64,000 nt of DNA from positions 4,192,501 to 4,256,500 of the forward strand of contig NZ_JAHBAG010000001.1 in assembly GCF_020510445.1 (NCBI RefSeq). Direction: 5' to 3'. Source of the stretch: Hydrogenophaga taeniospiralis (GTDB lineage Bacteria; Pseudomonadota; Gammaproteobacteria; Burkholderiales; Burkholderiaceae_C). Under the pieces are notes generated by a model. It was given only the letters and a program-made list of their open reading frames with translations, made no database searches and was not told where the DNA came from. Positions 1-7,698 of the stretch are shown here, in pieces (positions within the stretch are counted from its first letter, which is position 1; every line of letters begins with the position of its first letter). Both the position numbers and the translations under genes were made by a program.

Positions 1-72
1 CAGCGTGATGAGGGTCATCAAGACACCGGCCAGGATGGCGCAGAGTCTTGCCAGAGCAGATAACAGTTTCAA
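1..72 (-). CDS. dctQ: TRAP transporter small permease DctQ, N-terminal fragment
   Basis: This is the first 24 codons of a gene that runs off the left edge. It would start with TTG at 70-72, preceded five bases upstream by an AAGGTG ribosome binding site. The residues seen (MKLLSALARLCAILAGVLMT) resemble the amphipathic start and first membrane helix of the DctQ family. DctQ is the four-helix small subunit that couples a periplasmic binding protein to the DctM channel in TRAP importers. It lies downstream of two dctP genes on the same strand, as expected for a TRAP operon. The assignment rests on a very short stretch plus context. Confidence 0.6.
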   Translation of the reverse strand, partial: MKLLSALARLCAILAGVLMTLITL

Positions 73-259
73 TTGATCACCTTGAAAAACAGTGGGCGTG
101 GCGCCAGAGAACGGTCGAATCTGCCACAGAAGGCGTCGGGCCGGTGCCTCAACCGATCCCGAAGGATTATCGTGCCCAGCGTGTGGGAGGCTTTCTGACG
201 AAAAGCGCCCAACGCACGACGTCCCTGCGTGCCCGGCCACCCTCGCCGCCGGGGATTGT

Positions 260-1300
260 TCAACGAGCGTATTTGGCGATCAGTGCACGGGCCTCCGAGG
301 CCAGCTTGGCGCCGTCGATGTTCTTGCCCTTCATCTCGGTGACCCAGTCGCTCTCCACCGTGCCGGCGGTGCGGCGCCAGCGCTGGGTCTCGGCCAGGTC
401 CAGCGCCACGATGTTGTTGCCGGCCTTCTCGGCGATGGCGCGCCCCACCTTGTCGCCTTCGTCCATCGCCCGACCGAACAGGGCCGCGGTTTCGATGCCG
501 GAGTTGTTGTCGATGACCTTCTTCAGGTCGTCGGGCAGCTTGCTGTAGGCCGCGCGGTTCATGGAGAACGCAAAGGTCTGGGTGTACAGCCCCTGCTTGC
601 CGGCAAAGGTGGTGTGGTTCTTCACCAGCTCGCTCACCTTGAGCGCGGGCGTCACTTCCCAGGGAATGGTGGTGCCGTCAATGGTGCCCTTGGACAGCGC
701 GTCGGTCACGGCCGGCACCGGCATGCCCACCGGCGTGGCCCCCAGCTTGCCCAGCATGTTGTTGATGATGCGCGAGCCACCGCGCACCTTCATGCCGCGC
801 AGGCTCTCCAGCCCCGTCACCGGCTGCTTGGTGTGGAACAGGCCCGGGCCGTGGGTGTGCACCGCGATGAGCTTGACGTCCTTGAACTCGTCGGCGGCGA
901 ATTTCTCCACGTACTCCTGGAAGGCGCGCGAGGACTGCTCGGCCGAACCGCTCATGAACGGCAGCTCGAACACCTCGGACTTGTTGAAACGGCCCGGCGT
1001 GTAGCCCAGCACGGTCCAGGTGATGTCCACCACGCCGTCGCGCGCCTGGTCGAACAGCTGTGGTGGCGTGCCACCCAGTTGCATGGCGTGGAACAGCTGG
1101 ATCTTGATGCGGCCGCCCGACTCGGCCTCCACCTTCTTCGCCCAGGGCACGATGGCCTTGGCGGGAATCGTGGCCTGCTGGGGCAGCATCTGGTGCAGCC
1201 GCAGGGTCACGCTCTCCTGGGCAAAGGCAGCGCCAGCGAACAAGGTGCCGGCGGCAGCGCCCAGGGCGGCCAGCGCGGTTCGGCGTTTCATGGTTTGCAT
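260..1300 (-). CDS. dctP: TRAP transporter substrate-binding protein DctP (copy 1)
   Basis: The 346-residue product is a periplasmic binding protein of the DctP family, which captures an organic acid for a TRAP importer. Residues 1-27 form a signal peptide with a twin-arginine-like KRRTAL start and a probable AFA-Q cleavage site. The family arginine that binds the substrate carboxylate is likely Arg173 in KVRGGSR. The start has a GGAGA ribosome binding site. The gene is almost identical in DNA to the next upstream gene; the proteins differ only at residues 2, 3, 14 and the last three. The substrate is unknown, although the neighbourhood suggests an aromatic or other carboxylate. Confidence 0.93.
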   Translation of the reverse strand: MQTMKRRTALAALGAAAGTLFAGAAFAQESVTLRLHQMLPQQATIPAKAIVPWAKKVEAESGGRIKIQLFHAMQLGGTPPQLFDQARDGVVDITWTVLGYTPGRFNKSEVFELPFMSGSAEQSSRAFQEYVEKFAADEFKDVKLIAVHTHGPGLFHTKQPVTGLESLRGMKVRGGSRIINNMLGKLGATPVGMPVPAVTDALSKGTIDGTTIPWEVTPALKVSELVKNHTTFAGKQGLYTQTFAFSMNRAAYSKLPDDLKKVIDNNSGIETAALFGRAMDEGDKVGRAIAEKAGNNIVALDLAETQRWRRTAGTVESDWVTEMKGKNIDGAKLASEARALIAKYAR

Positions 1301-1500
1301 ACAAGTCTCCAGTCGTTAAAGAGGTCCGGTTCAGGCCCGCGCCAGTGGGACGCAACACCTGAGAGTGTGTCGAACTGTGACCCGGAACCCGTGTGCTGCC
1401 CAGACCGGAACGCTTCTTTCAGCTATATCAATGCGTTATGAGAAGTGACCCGGCATGACAAAACCAAATACCCATTGGACAAACGCACGCACCAGAAGAA

Positions 1501-1530
1501 ACGCGCCAACCCCTGCCGGTGCTGGCGCGT
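1501..1530 (-). terminator. Hairpin downstream of dctP copy 2
   Basis: ACGCGCCA at 1501-1508 pairs with TGGCGCGT at 1523-1530 across a 14-base loop. Read on the minus strand the stem is followed by TTTCTTC. It sits about 55 bp after the stop of dctP copy 2, so it may end or attenuate transcription between the two copies. Confidence 0.4.
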
Positions 1531-1584
1531 CCGATCACGTGCAGGGCATGCCAGGCTCGGTGGCCCGCGTGCCCTCTCAGGCGA

Positions 1585-2625
1585 TTACTTCGTGTGCTTG
1601 GCGATCAGCGCACGGGCCTCCGAGGCCAGCTTGGCGCCGTCGATGTTCTTGCCCTTCATCTCGGTGACCCAGTCGCTCTCCACCGTGCCGGCGGTGCGGC
1701 GCCAGCGCTGGGTCTCGGCCAAGTCCAGCGCCACGATGTTGTTGCCGGCCTTCTCGGCGATGGCGCGCCCCACCTTGTCGCCTTCGTCCATCGCCCGACC
1801 GAACAGGGCCGCGGTTTCGATGCCGGAGTTGTTGTCGATGACCTTCTTCAGGTCGTCGGGCAGCTTGCTGTAGGCCGCGCGGTTCATGGAGAACGCAAAG
1901 GTCTGGGTGTACAGCCCCTGCTTGCCGGCAAAGGTGGTGTGGTTCTTCACCAGCTCGCTCACCTTGAGCGCGGGCGTCACTTCCCAGGGAATGGTGGTGC
2001 CGTCAATGGTGCCCTTGGACAGCGCGTCGGTCACGGCCGGCACCGGCATGCCCACCGGCGTGGCCCCCAGCTTGCCCAGCATGTTGTTGATGATGCGCGA
2101 GCCACCGCGCACCTTCATGCCGCGCAGGCTCTCCAGCCCCGTCACCGGCTGCTTGGTGTGGAACAGGCCCGGGCCGTGGGTGTGCACCGCGATGAGCTTG
2201 ACGTCCTTGAACTCGTCGGCGGCGAATTTCTCCACGTACTCCTGGAAGGCGCGCGAGGACTGCTCGGCCGAACCGCTCATGAACGGCAGCTCGAACACCT
2301 CGGACTTGTTGAAACGGCCCGGCGTGTAGCCCAGCACGGTCCAGGTGATGTCCACCACGCCGTCGCGCGCCTGGTCGAACAGCTGTGGTGGCGTGCCACC
2401 CAGTTGCATGGCGTGGAACAGCTGGATCTTGATGCGGCCGCCCGACTCGGCTTCCACCTTCTTCGCCCAGGGCACGATGGCCTTGGCGGGAATCGTGGCC
2501 TGCTGGGGCAGCATCTGGTGCAGCCGCAGGGTCACGCTCTCCTGGGCAAAGGCAGCGCCAGCGAACAAGGTGCCGGCGGCAGCGCTCAGGGCGGCCAGCG
2601 CGGTTCGGCGTTTCATGGGGGCCAT
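1585..2625 (-). CDS. dctP: TRAP transporter substrate-binding protein DctP (copy 2)
   Basis: This 346-residue DctP-family protein is the tandem twin of the 260-1300 gene. The open frame continues upstream through the regulator region, but the real start is the ATG at 2623-2625, preceded by CAGGAGACAAGC and followed by a signal peptide (MAPMKRRTALAAL). The duplication is confined to the coding sequence: the intergenic regions on either side do not match. The ends of the proteins also differ (IAKHTK here, IAKYAR in copy 1). It is first in the probable regulator-dctP-dctP-dctQ order, 49 bp after the GntR gene. Confidence 0.93.
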   Translation of the reverse strand: MAPMKRRTALAALSAAAGTLFAGAAFAQESVTLRLHQMLPQQATIPAKAIVPWAKKVEAESGGRIKIQLFHAMQLGGTPPQLFDQARDGVVDITWTVLGYTPGRFNKSEVFELPFMSGSAEQSSRAFQEYVEKFAADEFKDVKLIAVHTHGPGLFHTKQPVTGLESLRGMKVRGGSRIINNMLGKLGATPVGMPVPAVTDALSKGTIDGTTIPWEVTPALKVSELVKNHTTFAGKQGLYTQTFAFSMNRAAYSKLPDDLKKVIDNNSGIETAALFGRAMDEGDKVGRAIAEKAGNNIVALDLAETQRWRRTAGTVESDWVTEMKGKNIDGAKLASEARALIAKHTK

Positions 2626-2674
2626 GCTTGTCTCCTGTGGTTGAAAAAACGGTTCGATGGCCGGGTGCGGGCCG

Positions 2675-3466
2675 TCAGCGGCGGCGCCGGATGAGTCTGA
2701 TCGCCGACACGGCCGCGGGCCACGGCTCCGACGGATGCGCCGCGAGCACCTCGGCGAGGTTGCGCCGGGCCAGCCGGGAGTGCTCGCGCATGATGGCCTC
2801 GGCCCGCGCGCCCTCGCGCTGCTCGATCGCATCGAGCACTTGGTGGTGCTGGTCCTGCGCCACCGCCAGCATGTCGCGCGCACGGGTGGAATGGGCCCGC
2901 AGCAAGACGAAACCCGAGGGTGAGGCAAACGGCAGACTGGCTGCGCGCTCCAGCTGGCGCGAAATGGTCGGGCTGTCGGCCAGTTCGTGCAACAGGGTGT
3001 GGAACTGGCTGTTGAGCGCCACGTAGGCCGAAAAACCCTCGTCGCTGAGACTGGGCACCGCGAGCACCGCATCGATGCTGGCCAGACAGGCCCGGGCCTC
3101 GGCCAGCACCACCGCCGGAGCGCCCCGTTCGGCCGCCAGCCGGGCCAGCAGGCCTTCGAGCGTGCCGCGCAACTCGATGGCATCGGCCACGTCGCGCTCG
3201 GAAAAGCTCTGCACCACATAACCGCCGGCGGGCAAGGCCTGAAGCAGACCTTCCTGCTCCAGACGCACCAGGGCCGCGCGGATGGGCGTGCGCGACATGC
3301 CCAGGCGCTCGACGATCGCCAGCTCGGCGATGCGGGTGCCGCCGGCCAGCTCGCCCGAGAGGATGAGCTCGCGCAACCGCAACAGGGCGCGCACCTGGGC
3401 GCTCTCGACAAAGGTGGGCCCCTGGCCAGCTGGCGTATCGGCGGGGCGTTCCTGGAGCGTGGTCAT
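2675..3466 (-). CDS. GntR-family (FCD domain) transcriptional regulator
   Basis: The 263-residue product has an N-terminal winged helix of the GntR type (about residues 24-90, with the core MSRTPIRAALVRLEQEGLL). A helical FCD ligand-binding domain follows. Histidines typical of FCD metal or ligand sites occur in NSQFHTLLHE, QDQHHQ and MREHSRL. FCD regulators usually sense organic acids and repress the adjacent transport operon. Here the gene is directly upstream of the dctP pair and divergent from the MetE-like gene, so it probably controls one or both. Palindromes lie in the 144-bp divergent gap. The chosen ATG at 3464-3466 gives the usual family length. Confidence 0.88.
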   Translation of the reverse strand: MTTLQERPADTPAGQGPTFVESAQVRALLRLRELILSGELAGGTRIAELAIVERLGMSRTPIRAALVRLEQEGLLQALPAGGYVVQSFSERDVADAIELRGTLEGLLARLAAERGAPAVVLAEARACLASIDAVLAVPSLSDEGFSAYVALNSQFHTLLHELADSPTISRQLERAASLPFASPSGFVLLRAHSTRARDMLAVAQDQHHQVLDAIEQREGARAEAIMREHSRLARRNLAEVLAAHPSEPWPAAVSAIRLIRRRR

Positions 3467-3472
3467 GGATAC

Positions 3473-3545
3473 GCAATGTATACAGAAACACCCCAAAAAC
3501 CCCCAGCAAGGGCCCTGTATCAGGGAAATCCATGAGGCAATGTAT
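3473..3545. promoter_or_regulatory. Candidate GntR operators in divergent gap
   Basis: The gap between the GntR gene and the MetE-like gene holds the palindrome TGTATACA at 3477-3484. It also holds an inverted repeat CCCTG-TAT-CAGGG at 3513-3525 and a direct repeat GCAATGTAT at 3473-3481 and 3537-3545. These are suitable binding sites for the adjacent FCD regulator, but no binding is shown. Confidence 0.45.
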
Positions 3546-3610
3546 CCATCCCAAGCGGTGTTGTGTTGGCTACGATGCATGCGAGATCGACTTTCAACAC
3601 CGGAGACACC

Positions 3611-4747
3611 ATGACACTGCGCACCACCCCACCCTTCCGGGCCGACCATGTCGGCAGCTTCCTGCGCCCCGCCTACCTGCTGGAGGCGCGCGACCGGTTC
3701 TTCAACCAGAAGACCCTCAGCGCCGAAGCGTTGCGCGCCGTCGAAGACAAGGCGATCACCGAGATCGTGAAATTCCAGGCCGACGTGGGCCTGCGGTCCA
3801 TCACCGACGGCGAGTTCCGCCGCACCTATTTCCACATCGATTTCCTCGAACAGCTCGGCGGCGTGAAGACCGACATCCCGGTCACCATCGTGCGGCCCGA
3901 CGGCAGCGAAGAACTCGCGCCGCCCGTCATCCGCGTGATCGACAAGGTGCGCCACGCGAAGAACATCCAGCTGGCCGACTTCCAGTACCTGAAAGGCCAG
4001 GTGGAAGCGCTGGGCATCACCGGCCTGGTGCCCAAGGTCACCATCCCCTCGCCCACCATGCTGCACTTCCGTGGCGGGCGCGCCGGCATCAGCAAAGAGG
4101 CCTACCCCGAGCTCGACCCGGTGTTCTACGACGACGTGGCCAGGGCCTACGGCCAGGAGCTGCAGAGCCTGGCCGACGCAGGCTGCACCTATGTGCAGAT
4201 GGACGACACCAACATGGCGTATCTCTGCGACGAAAAAATGCGCGAGGCCGCCCGCCAGCGCGGTGACGACCCCAACGAACTGCCGCACCGCTACGCGTGG
4301 TTCATCAACAAGGTGGTGGCGCACAAGCCCGCCGGCATGACGCTGGCCATGCACCTGTGCCGCGGCAATTTCAAGAGCACGCACGCGGCAGCCGGCAACT
4401 ACGAGCCGGTGGCCGAGGCGCTGCTGTCGGAAATGAACCTGGACGCCTACTTCATGGAGTACGACGATGACCGTTCGGGCGATTTCCGCCCGCTGCGCTT
4501 CCTCAAACCGGGCAAGACCGTGGTGCTGGGCCTGGTCACCACGAAGTTCGGCCAGCTTGAAAGCAAGGACGACCTCAAGCGCCGCATCGAGGAGGCCGCG
4601 CAGTACGCCCCGCTGGAGCAGCTGTGCCTGTCACCGCAGTGCGGCTTCTCCAGCACCGTGCACGGCAACAACATCGCCGTGGAAGACCAGCGCCGCAAGC
4701 TGGCGCTGGTGGTGGAGACCGCCAGGGAAGTCTGGGGAGGTCTTTGA
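3611..4747 (+). CDS. MetE-like cobalamin-independent methyltransferase
   Basis: The 378-residue product matches the C-terminal catalytic half of cobalamin-independent methionine synthase (the YxjG/YxjH type, about 370-380 residues, without the N-terminal MetE domain). Such enzymes move a methyl group to a thiol bound at zinc. The zinc ligands are visible: His248 and Cys250 in MHLCRGN, Glu283 in YFMEYDD and Cys344 in SPQCGFSS. The start at 3611 has GGAGACACC in front. It is divergent from a GntR regulator next to transporter genes. That is unusual for a methionine gene and could mean a catabolic methyl-transfer role. The methyl donor and acceptor cannot be read from sequence. Confidence 0.85.
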   Translation: MTLRTTPPFRADHVGSFLRPAYLLEARDRFFNQKTLSAEALRAVEDKAITEIVKFQADVGLRSITDGEFRRTYFHIDFLEQLGGVKTDIPVTIVRPDGSEELAPPVIRVIDKVRHAKNIQLADFQYLKGQVEALGITGLVPKVTIPSPTMLHFRGGRAGISKEAYPELDPVFYDDVARAYGQELQSLADAGCTYVQMDDTNMAYLCDEKMREAARQRGDDPNELPHRYAWFINKVVAHKPAGMTLAMHLCRGNFKSTHAAAGNYEPVAEALLSEMNLDAYFMEYDDDRSGDFRPLRFLKPGKTVVLGLVTTKFGQLESKDDLKRRIEEAAQYAPLEQLCLSPQCGFSSTVHGNNIAVEDQRRKLALVVETAREVWGGL

Positions 4748-4749
4748 GC

Positions 4750-4779
4750 CACCCCTGTGCCGCGACGCGGCGCAGGGTG
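4750..4779. terminator. Bidirectional hairpin between convergent genes
   Basis: A near-perfect inverted repeat (4750-4764 with 4766-4779, core GCCGCG/CGCGGC) fills the 32-bp gap between the convergent MetE-like and dctP3 genes. It resembles the first hairpin of the GC-rich element found after other stop codons in this window. Confidence 0.5.
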
Positions 4780-5808
4780 TCACTTCTCGTATTTCGAGAT
4801 CAGGGCCTTGGCCTCGCTCACCAGCTTGCTGCCGTCGATGTTCTTGGACTGCATGTCCTTGACCCAGTCGGACTCCACCGTGCTGGCGGTGCGGCGCCAG
4901 CGCTGAACTTCCGCCAGCTCCAGTTCGCTGATCTTGTTGCCCGCCTTGATGGCCAGGTCACGCCCGACCTTGTCGCCCACATCCTGCGTGCGTGCGATCA
5001 GGGCGCTGAATTCGGCGCCCGAGTTGTCGTCGATCACCTTCTTCAGGTCCGGCGGCAGCTTGTTGTAGGAGGCCTTGTTCATGGCCACCACGAAGGTGGT
5101 GACGTACAGCGCACGATCACCGGCAAACGTGGTGTGGTTCTTCACCAGCTCCTGCACCTTCAGGGCCGGCGCCACTTCCCAGGGGATGGTGGTGCCGTCG
5201 ATCGTGCCCTTGGACAAGGCATCGGTCACCGCCGGCACCGGCATGCCCACGGGCGTGGCGCCCAGCTTGACCAGCATGTTGTTGACCACACGCGTGCCGC
5301 CGCGGATCTTCATGCCGTGCAGGCTCTCCAGACCGACCACCGGCTGCTTGGTGTGGAACAGGCCCGGGCCGTGGGTGTGGAAGGCCAGCACGTGCACGTC
5401 CTTGTACTCGTCCATCGCGTTTTTCTGGACATAGTCCCAGAGCGCGCGCGAGGTCTTTTCGGCCGACAACCCGGCGATGAAGGGCAGCTCGAACACCTCC
5501 GTCTTGGGGAAACGACCGGGGGTGTAGCCCTGCAGGGTCCAGACGATGTCGACCACACCATCGCGCGCCTGGTCGAACAGCTGCGGGGGCGTGCCGCCCA
5601 GCTGCATCGAGCTGTACATCTGGATCTTGATGCGACCCTTGGATTCTTCCTCGATCTTCTTGGCCCAGGGCATCAGCGCCTTGGAAGGCACCGTGCCCTG
5701 CTGGGGCAGGAACTGGTGCAAGCGCAGGGTGACCTCCTGCGCGAACGCGCCCGCACTGGCCGAAACCGCCAGGGCCAGCGCCGCCACTTTGAATGTCCAG
5801 GATCGCAT
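4780..5808 (-). CDS. dctP: TRAP transporter substrate-binding protein DctP (third paralogue)
   Basis: The 342-residue product is a DctP-family periplasmic protein, clearly homologous along its length to the two dctP genes at 260-2625 but well diverged from them. A signal peptide (MRSWTFKVAALALAVSASAG, cleavage near AFA-Q) is followed by the conserved core GTPPQLFDQARDGVVDI and the arginine motif KIRGGTR. No dctQ or dctM gene is adjacent, so it either shares a membrane unit with the other operon or uses a distant one. Its promoter region carries the same two motifs as the thiolase/crotonase promoter, which suggests that its ligand is the substrate of that pathway. Confidence 0.92.
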   Translation of the reverse strand: MRSWTFKVAALALAVSASAGAFAQEVTLRLHQFLPQQGTVPSKALMPWAKKIEEESKGRIKIQMYSSMQLGGTPPQLFDQARDGVVDIVWTLQGYTPGRFPKTEVFELPFIAGLSAEKTSRALWDYVQKNAMDEYKDVHVLAFHTHGPGLFHTKQPVVGLESLHGMKIRGGTRVVNNMLVKLGATPVGMPVPAVTDALSKGTIDGTTIPWEVAPALKVQELVKNHTTFAGDRALYVTTFVVAMNKASYNKLPPDLKKVIDDNSGAEFSALIARTQDVGDKVGRDLAIKAGNKISELELAEVQRWRRTASTVESDWVKDMQSKNIDGSKLVSEAKALISKYEK

Positions 5809-5881
5809 GAATATCTCCGGTTGGTGGCCTGTTCGCGGGCCGGATGAGAGGTTGGCAACCCGTTCAGGAGCGCCGCCAATC

Positions 5882-5896
5882 GTTATTTTCCATAAC
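5882..5896. promoter_or_regulatory. Candidate operator GTTAT-N5-ATAAC upstream of dctP3
   Basis: GTTAT and ATAAC arms are separated by five bases, 74 bp upstream of the dctP3 start. The same arms and spacing recur at 10269-10283 in the thiolase/crotonase promoter. A dyad of this size suits a MarR-type dimer. Confidence 0.5.
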
Positions 5897-5913
5897 AATA
5901 GGCGTGCTGACTG

Positions 5914-5930
5914 CCTAGGACTTACCCCTA
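5914..5930. promoter_or_regulatory. Shared motif CCTAGGAC upstream of dctP3
   Basis: CCTAGGACTTACCCCTA at 5914-5930 matches CCTAGGACAAACCCTA at 10206-10221. I found the 8-mer CCTAGGAC only at these two places. It is a possible second activator or repressor site. Confidence 0.4.
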
Positions 5931-5957
5931 ACCCGCGGCGAAGACACCGAACCGGTA

Positions 5958-7523
5958 TCAGCGCGTGTGGTCCGCGAAAAGGCGGTGCAGCCCACCCCAG
6001 CGCTCGCTGAAGATGCCCGGGTCCATGGTTTTCAGGTCCCTGATGATGGGCTTGAAGGCCATGTGGGCCAGCACATCGCGCTCCAGATCCACGCCGGGCG
6101 CGATCTCGGTCAGCTCCAGGCCTTCCTCGCACAGGCGGAACACCGCACGCTCGGTGATGAACACCACCTGCTGCTGGCGCAGCGCGGCGTCGTGGCCGTT
6201 GAAGGTGATCTGTTCCACCTGCTCGATGAACTTGCGCGCCTTGCCCTCCTTGACGATGGTGAGCCGGCCGTCGCCCACCTTCACATCCAGCCCACCGGCG
6301 GTGAAGCTGCCGCAGAACACCAGCTTCTTCGTCGAACGCGTGATGTTGACGAAGCCCCCACAACCCACCGGGCGGCCGTTGAACTTGCTGACGTTGACGT
6401 TGCCGTGCACATCGGTCTGGGCCAGGCCGAGGAAACTCGCGTCCAGGCCGCCACCATCGTAGAAATCGAACTGAGAACTCTGCTCGATGATGGACTCGGC
6501 GTTGTAGGCCAGACCGAAGTCACCCAGCTGTGCGGGAATGCCGCCGTTCACGCCCGATTCGATGGACAGCGTGAGCAGGTCGGACACCCCCTCTTCCGCC
6601 GCCACGGTGGGAATGCCGGCCGGTATGCCGATGCCCAGGTTGGTGATGGCGCCGGGTTTGACCTCCATGGCCGCGCGCCGCGCAATCACCTTGCGCTCGT
6701 CCAGCGGCATGGGCTCCAGGCTGTTCGTGGGCACCTTGATGTCGCCGCACAGCGCGGGGTTGAACTGGGTGGCGATGGACTGCATGTGGTTCTCCGGCTT
6801 GCCGATCACCACGTAGTCCACCAGCAGCCCGGGCACCTTGACCGCCTTGGGGTGCAGGCTGCCGGCCTTGACCACCGCTTCCACCTGGCAGATCACGATG
6901 CCGCCCCAGCGCTTGGCCGCTTGGGCAATGGAGAGCTGTTCCAGCAGCATGCCCTCCTTGTCCAGTGTGATGTTGCCGCGCTCGTCGGCCAGCGTGCCGC
7001 GGATGATGGCCACGTCGATCTTGGGCGGCGCGTAGTACAGCCACTCCTGGCCCTCGAACGCCACCAGCTTGACCAGGTCTTCCGTGGAGCGGCTGTTCAT
7101 CTTGCCGCCCTCCTGGCGCGGGTCCACGAAGGTGCCCAGGCCCACCTGGGTCAGCAGGCCGGGCGAGCGGTTGGCGATCTGGCGCGTGAGGTGCGAGAGC
7201 GAGCCCTGCGGAAAGTTGTAGGCCTCGACCTCGCCGTCGAACACCATCTTCATCATCTCCTTGCCGGTCTGGCCGAAGTGACCCGCGACCACGCGCTTGA
7301 TCATGCCCGCGTGGGCGAAGTGCTTCATGCCCGCCTCACCCGAATTGCCCACCGCGCCACAGGCCCAGGTGGTCAGGTTGCGCGGGTGGCCGGTGTTGAG
7401 GAACGTGCGCTCCACCCCCTGCAACACCTCTTCCGGCAGGCTGGTGACGGCCAGGCCACCCAGAAAGATCGTGGCGTCGTCGGCAATGAGGGCGCCGGCT
7501 TCGTCGGCGGTGATGACTTTCAT
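5958..7523 (-). CDS. Acetate/propionate-type acyl-CoA:carboxylate CoA-transferase
   Basis: The 521-residue product is a family I CoA-transferase in which the alpha and beta halves are fused. The catalytic glutamate is probably Glu322 in SIESGVNGG, the residue that forms the enzyme-CoA thioester. The start at 7523 has GGAG seven bases upstream; a TTG four codons earlier is less likely. It lies downstream of the two thiolase genes on the same strand. In that context it could move CoA from an aromatic or short acyl-CoA product to acetate, or activate a substrate with acetyl-CoA. The acyl specificity cannot be read from the sequence. Confidence 0.88.
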   Translation of the reverse strand: MKVITADEAGALIADDATIFLGGLAVTSLPEEVLQGVERTFLNTGHPRNLTTWACGAVGNSGEAGMKHFAHAGMIKRVVAGHFGQTGKEMMKMVFDGEVEAYNFPQGSLSHLTRQIANRSPGLLTQVGLGTFVDPRQEGGKMNSRSTEDLVKLVAFEGQEWLYYAPPKIDVAIIRGTLADERGNITLDKEGMLLEQLSIAQAAKRWGGIVICQVEAVVKAGSLHPKAVKVPGLLVDYVVIGKPENHMQSIATQFNPALCGDIKVPTNSLEPMPLDERKVIARRAAMEVKPGAITNLGIGIPAGIPTVAAEEGVSDLLTLSIESGVNGGIPAQLGDFGLAYNAESIIEQSSQFDFYDGGGLDASFLGLAQTDVHGNVNVSKFNGRPVGCGGFVNITRSTKKLVFCGSFTAGGLDVKVGDGRLTIVKEGKARKFIEQVEQITFNGHDAALRQQQVVFITERAVFRLCEEGLELTEIAPGVDLERDVLAHMAFKPIIRDLKTMDPGIFSERWGGLHRLFADHTR

Positions 7524-7608
7524 GGATGGCTCCAAAAACAGATTCGAGAAAAGAAGAAAAAAGATTCACCAAGGAAACCAGAAGCGGCTGGAGCGCCCAC
7601 CCCCAAAC

Positions 7609-7698
7609 CCAGGGCTGCCAAAGATCCGGCTCCGCCGGTCCAAGGCAGCGCCCCCCTTCAAGGGGGGTCGCGCGCAGCGCTGCGGGGGGGGGGGGGGG
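7609..7698 (-). repeat. GC-rich 3'-end element, copy A, with 15-G run
   Basis: This is a minus-orientation copy of the element seen after five other genes. It has a C-run, a GCGC-rich arm, CCCCCC-ttgaa-type and CCGGC/GCCGG hairpins, then CTGG. It abuts the stop codon of the thiolase at 7699. Its proximal edge is an uninterrupted run of 15 G (7684-7698), longer than in any other copy. Confidence 0.6.

Noticed and set aside
92..1441. Long plus-strand frame opposite dctP copy 1 (and the matching one at 1519-2694)
   Set aside because: It is a shadow of the conserved dctP gene; the translation is His/Gly/Arg-rich with no domain, and the minus frame has a signal peptide and family motifs.
1585..3411. 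A single 608-residue minus-strand protein joining the regulator region to DctP
   Set aside because: The upstream part is an out-of-frame reading of the GntR gene. The ATG at 2625 has a ribosome binding site and signal peptide.
3477..3484. TGTATACA as a promoter -10 element rather than an operator
   Set aside because: It could contribute to a promoter, but no convincing -35 at the right spacing was seen, and the dyad symmetry with further repeats favours a regulator site.
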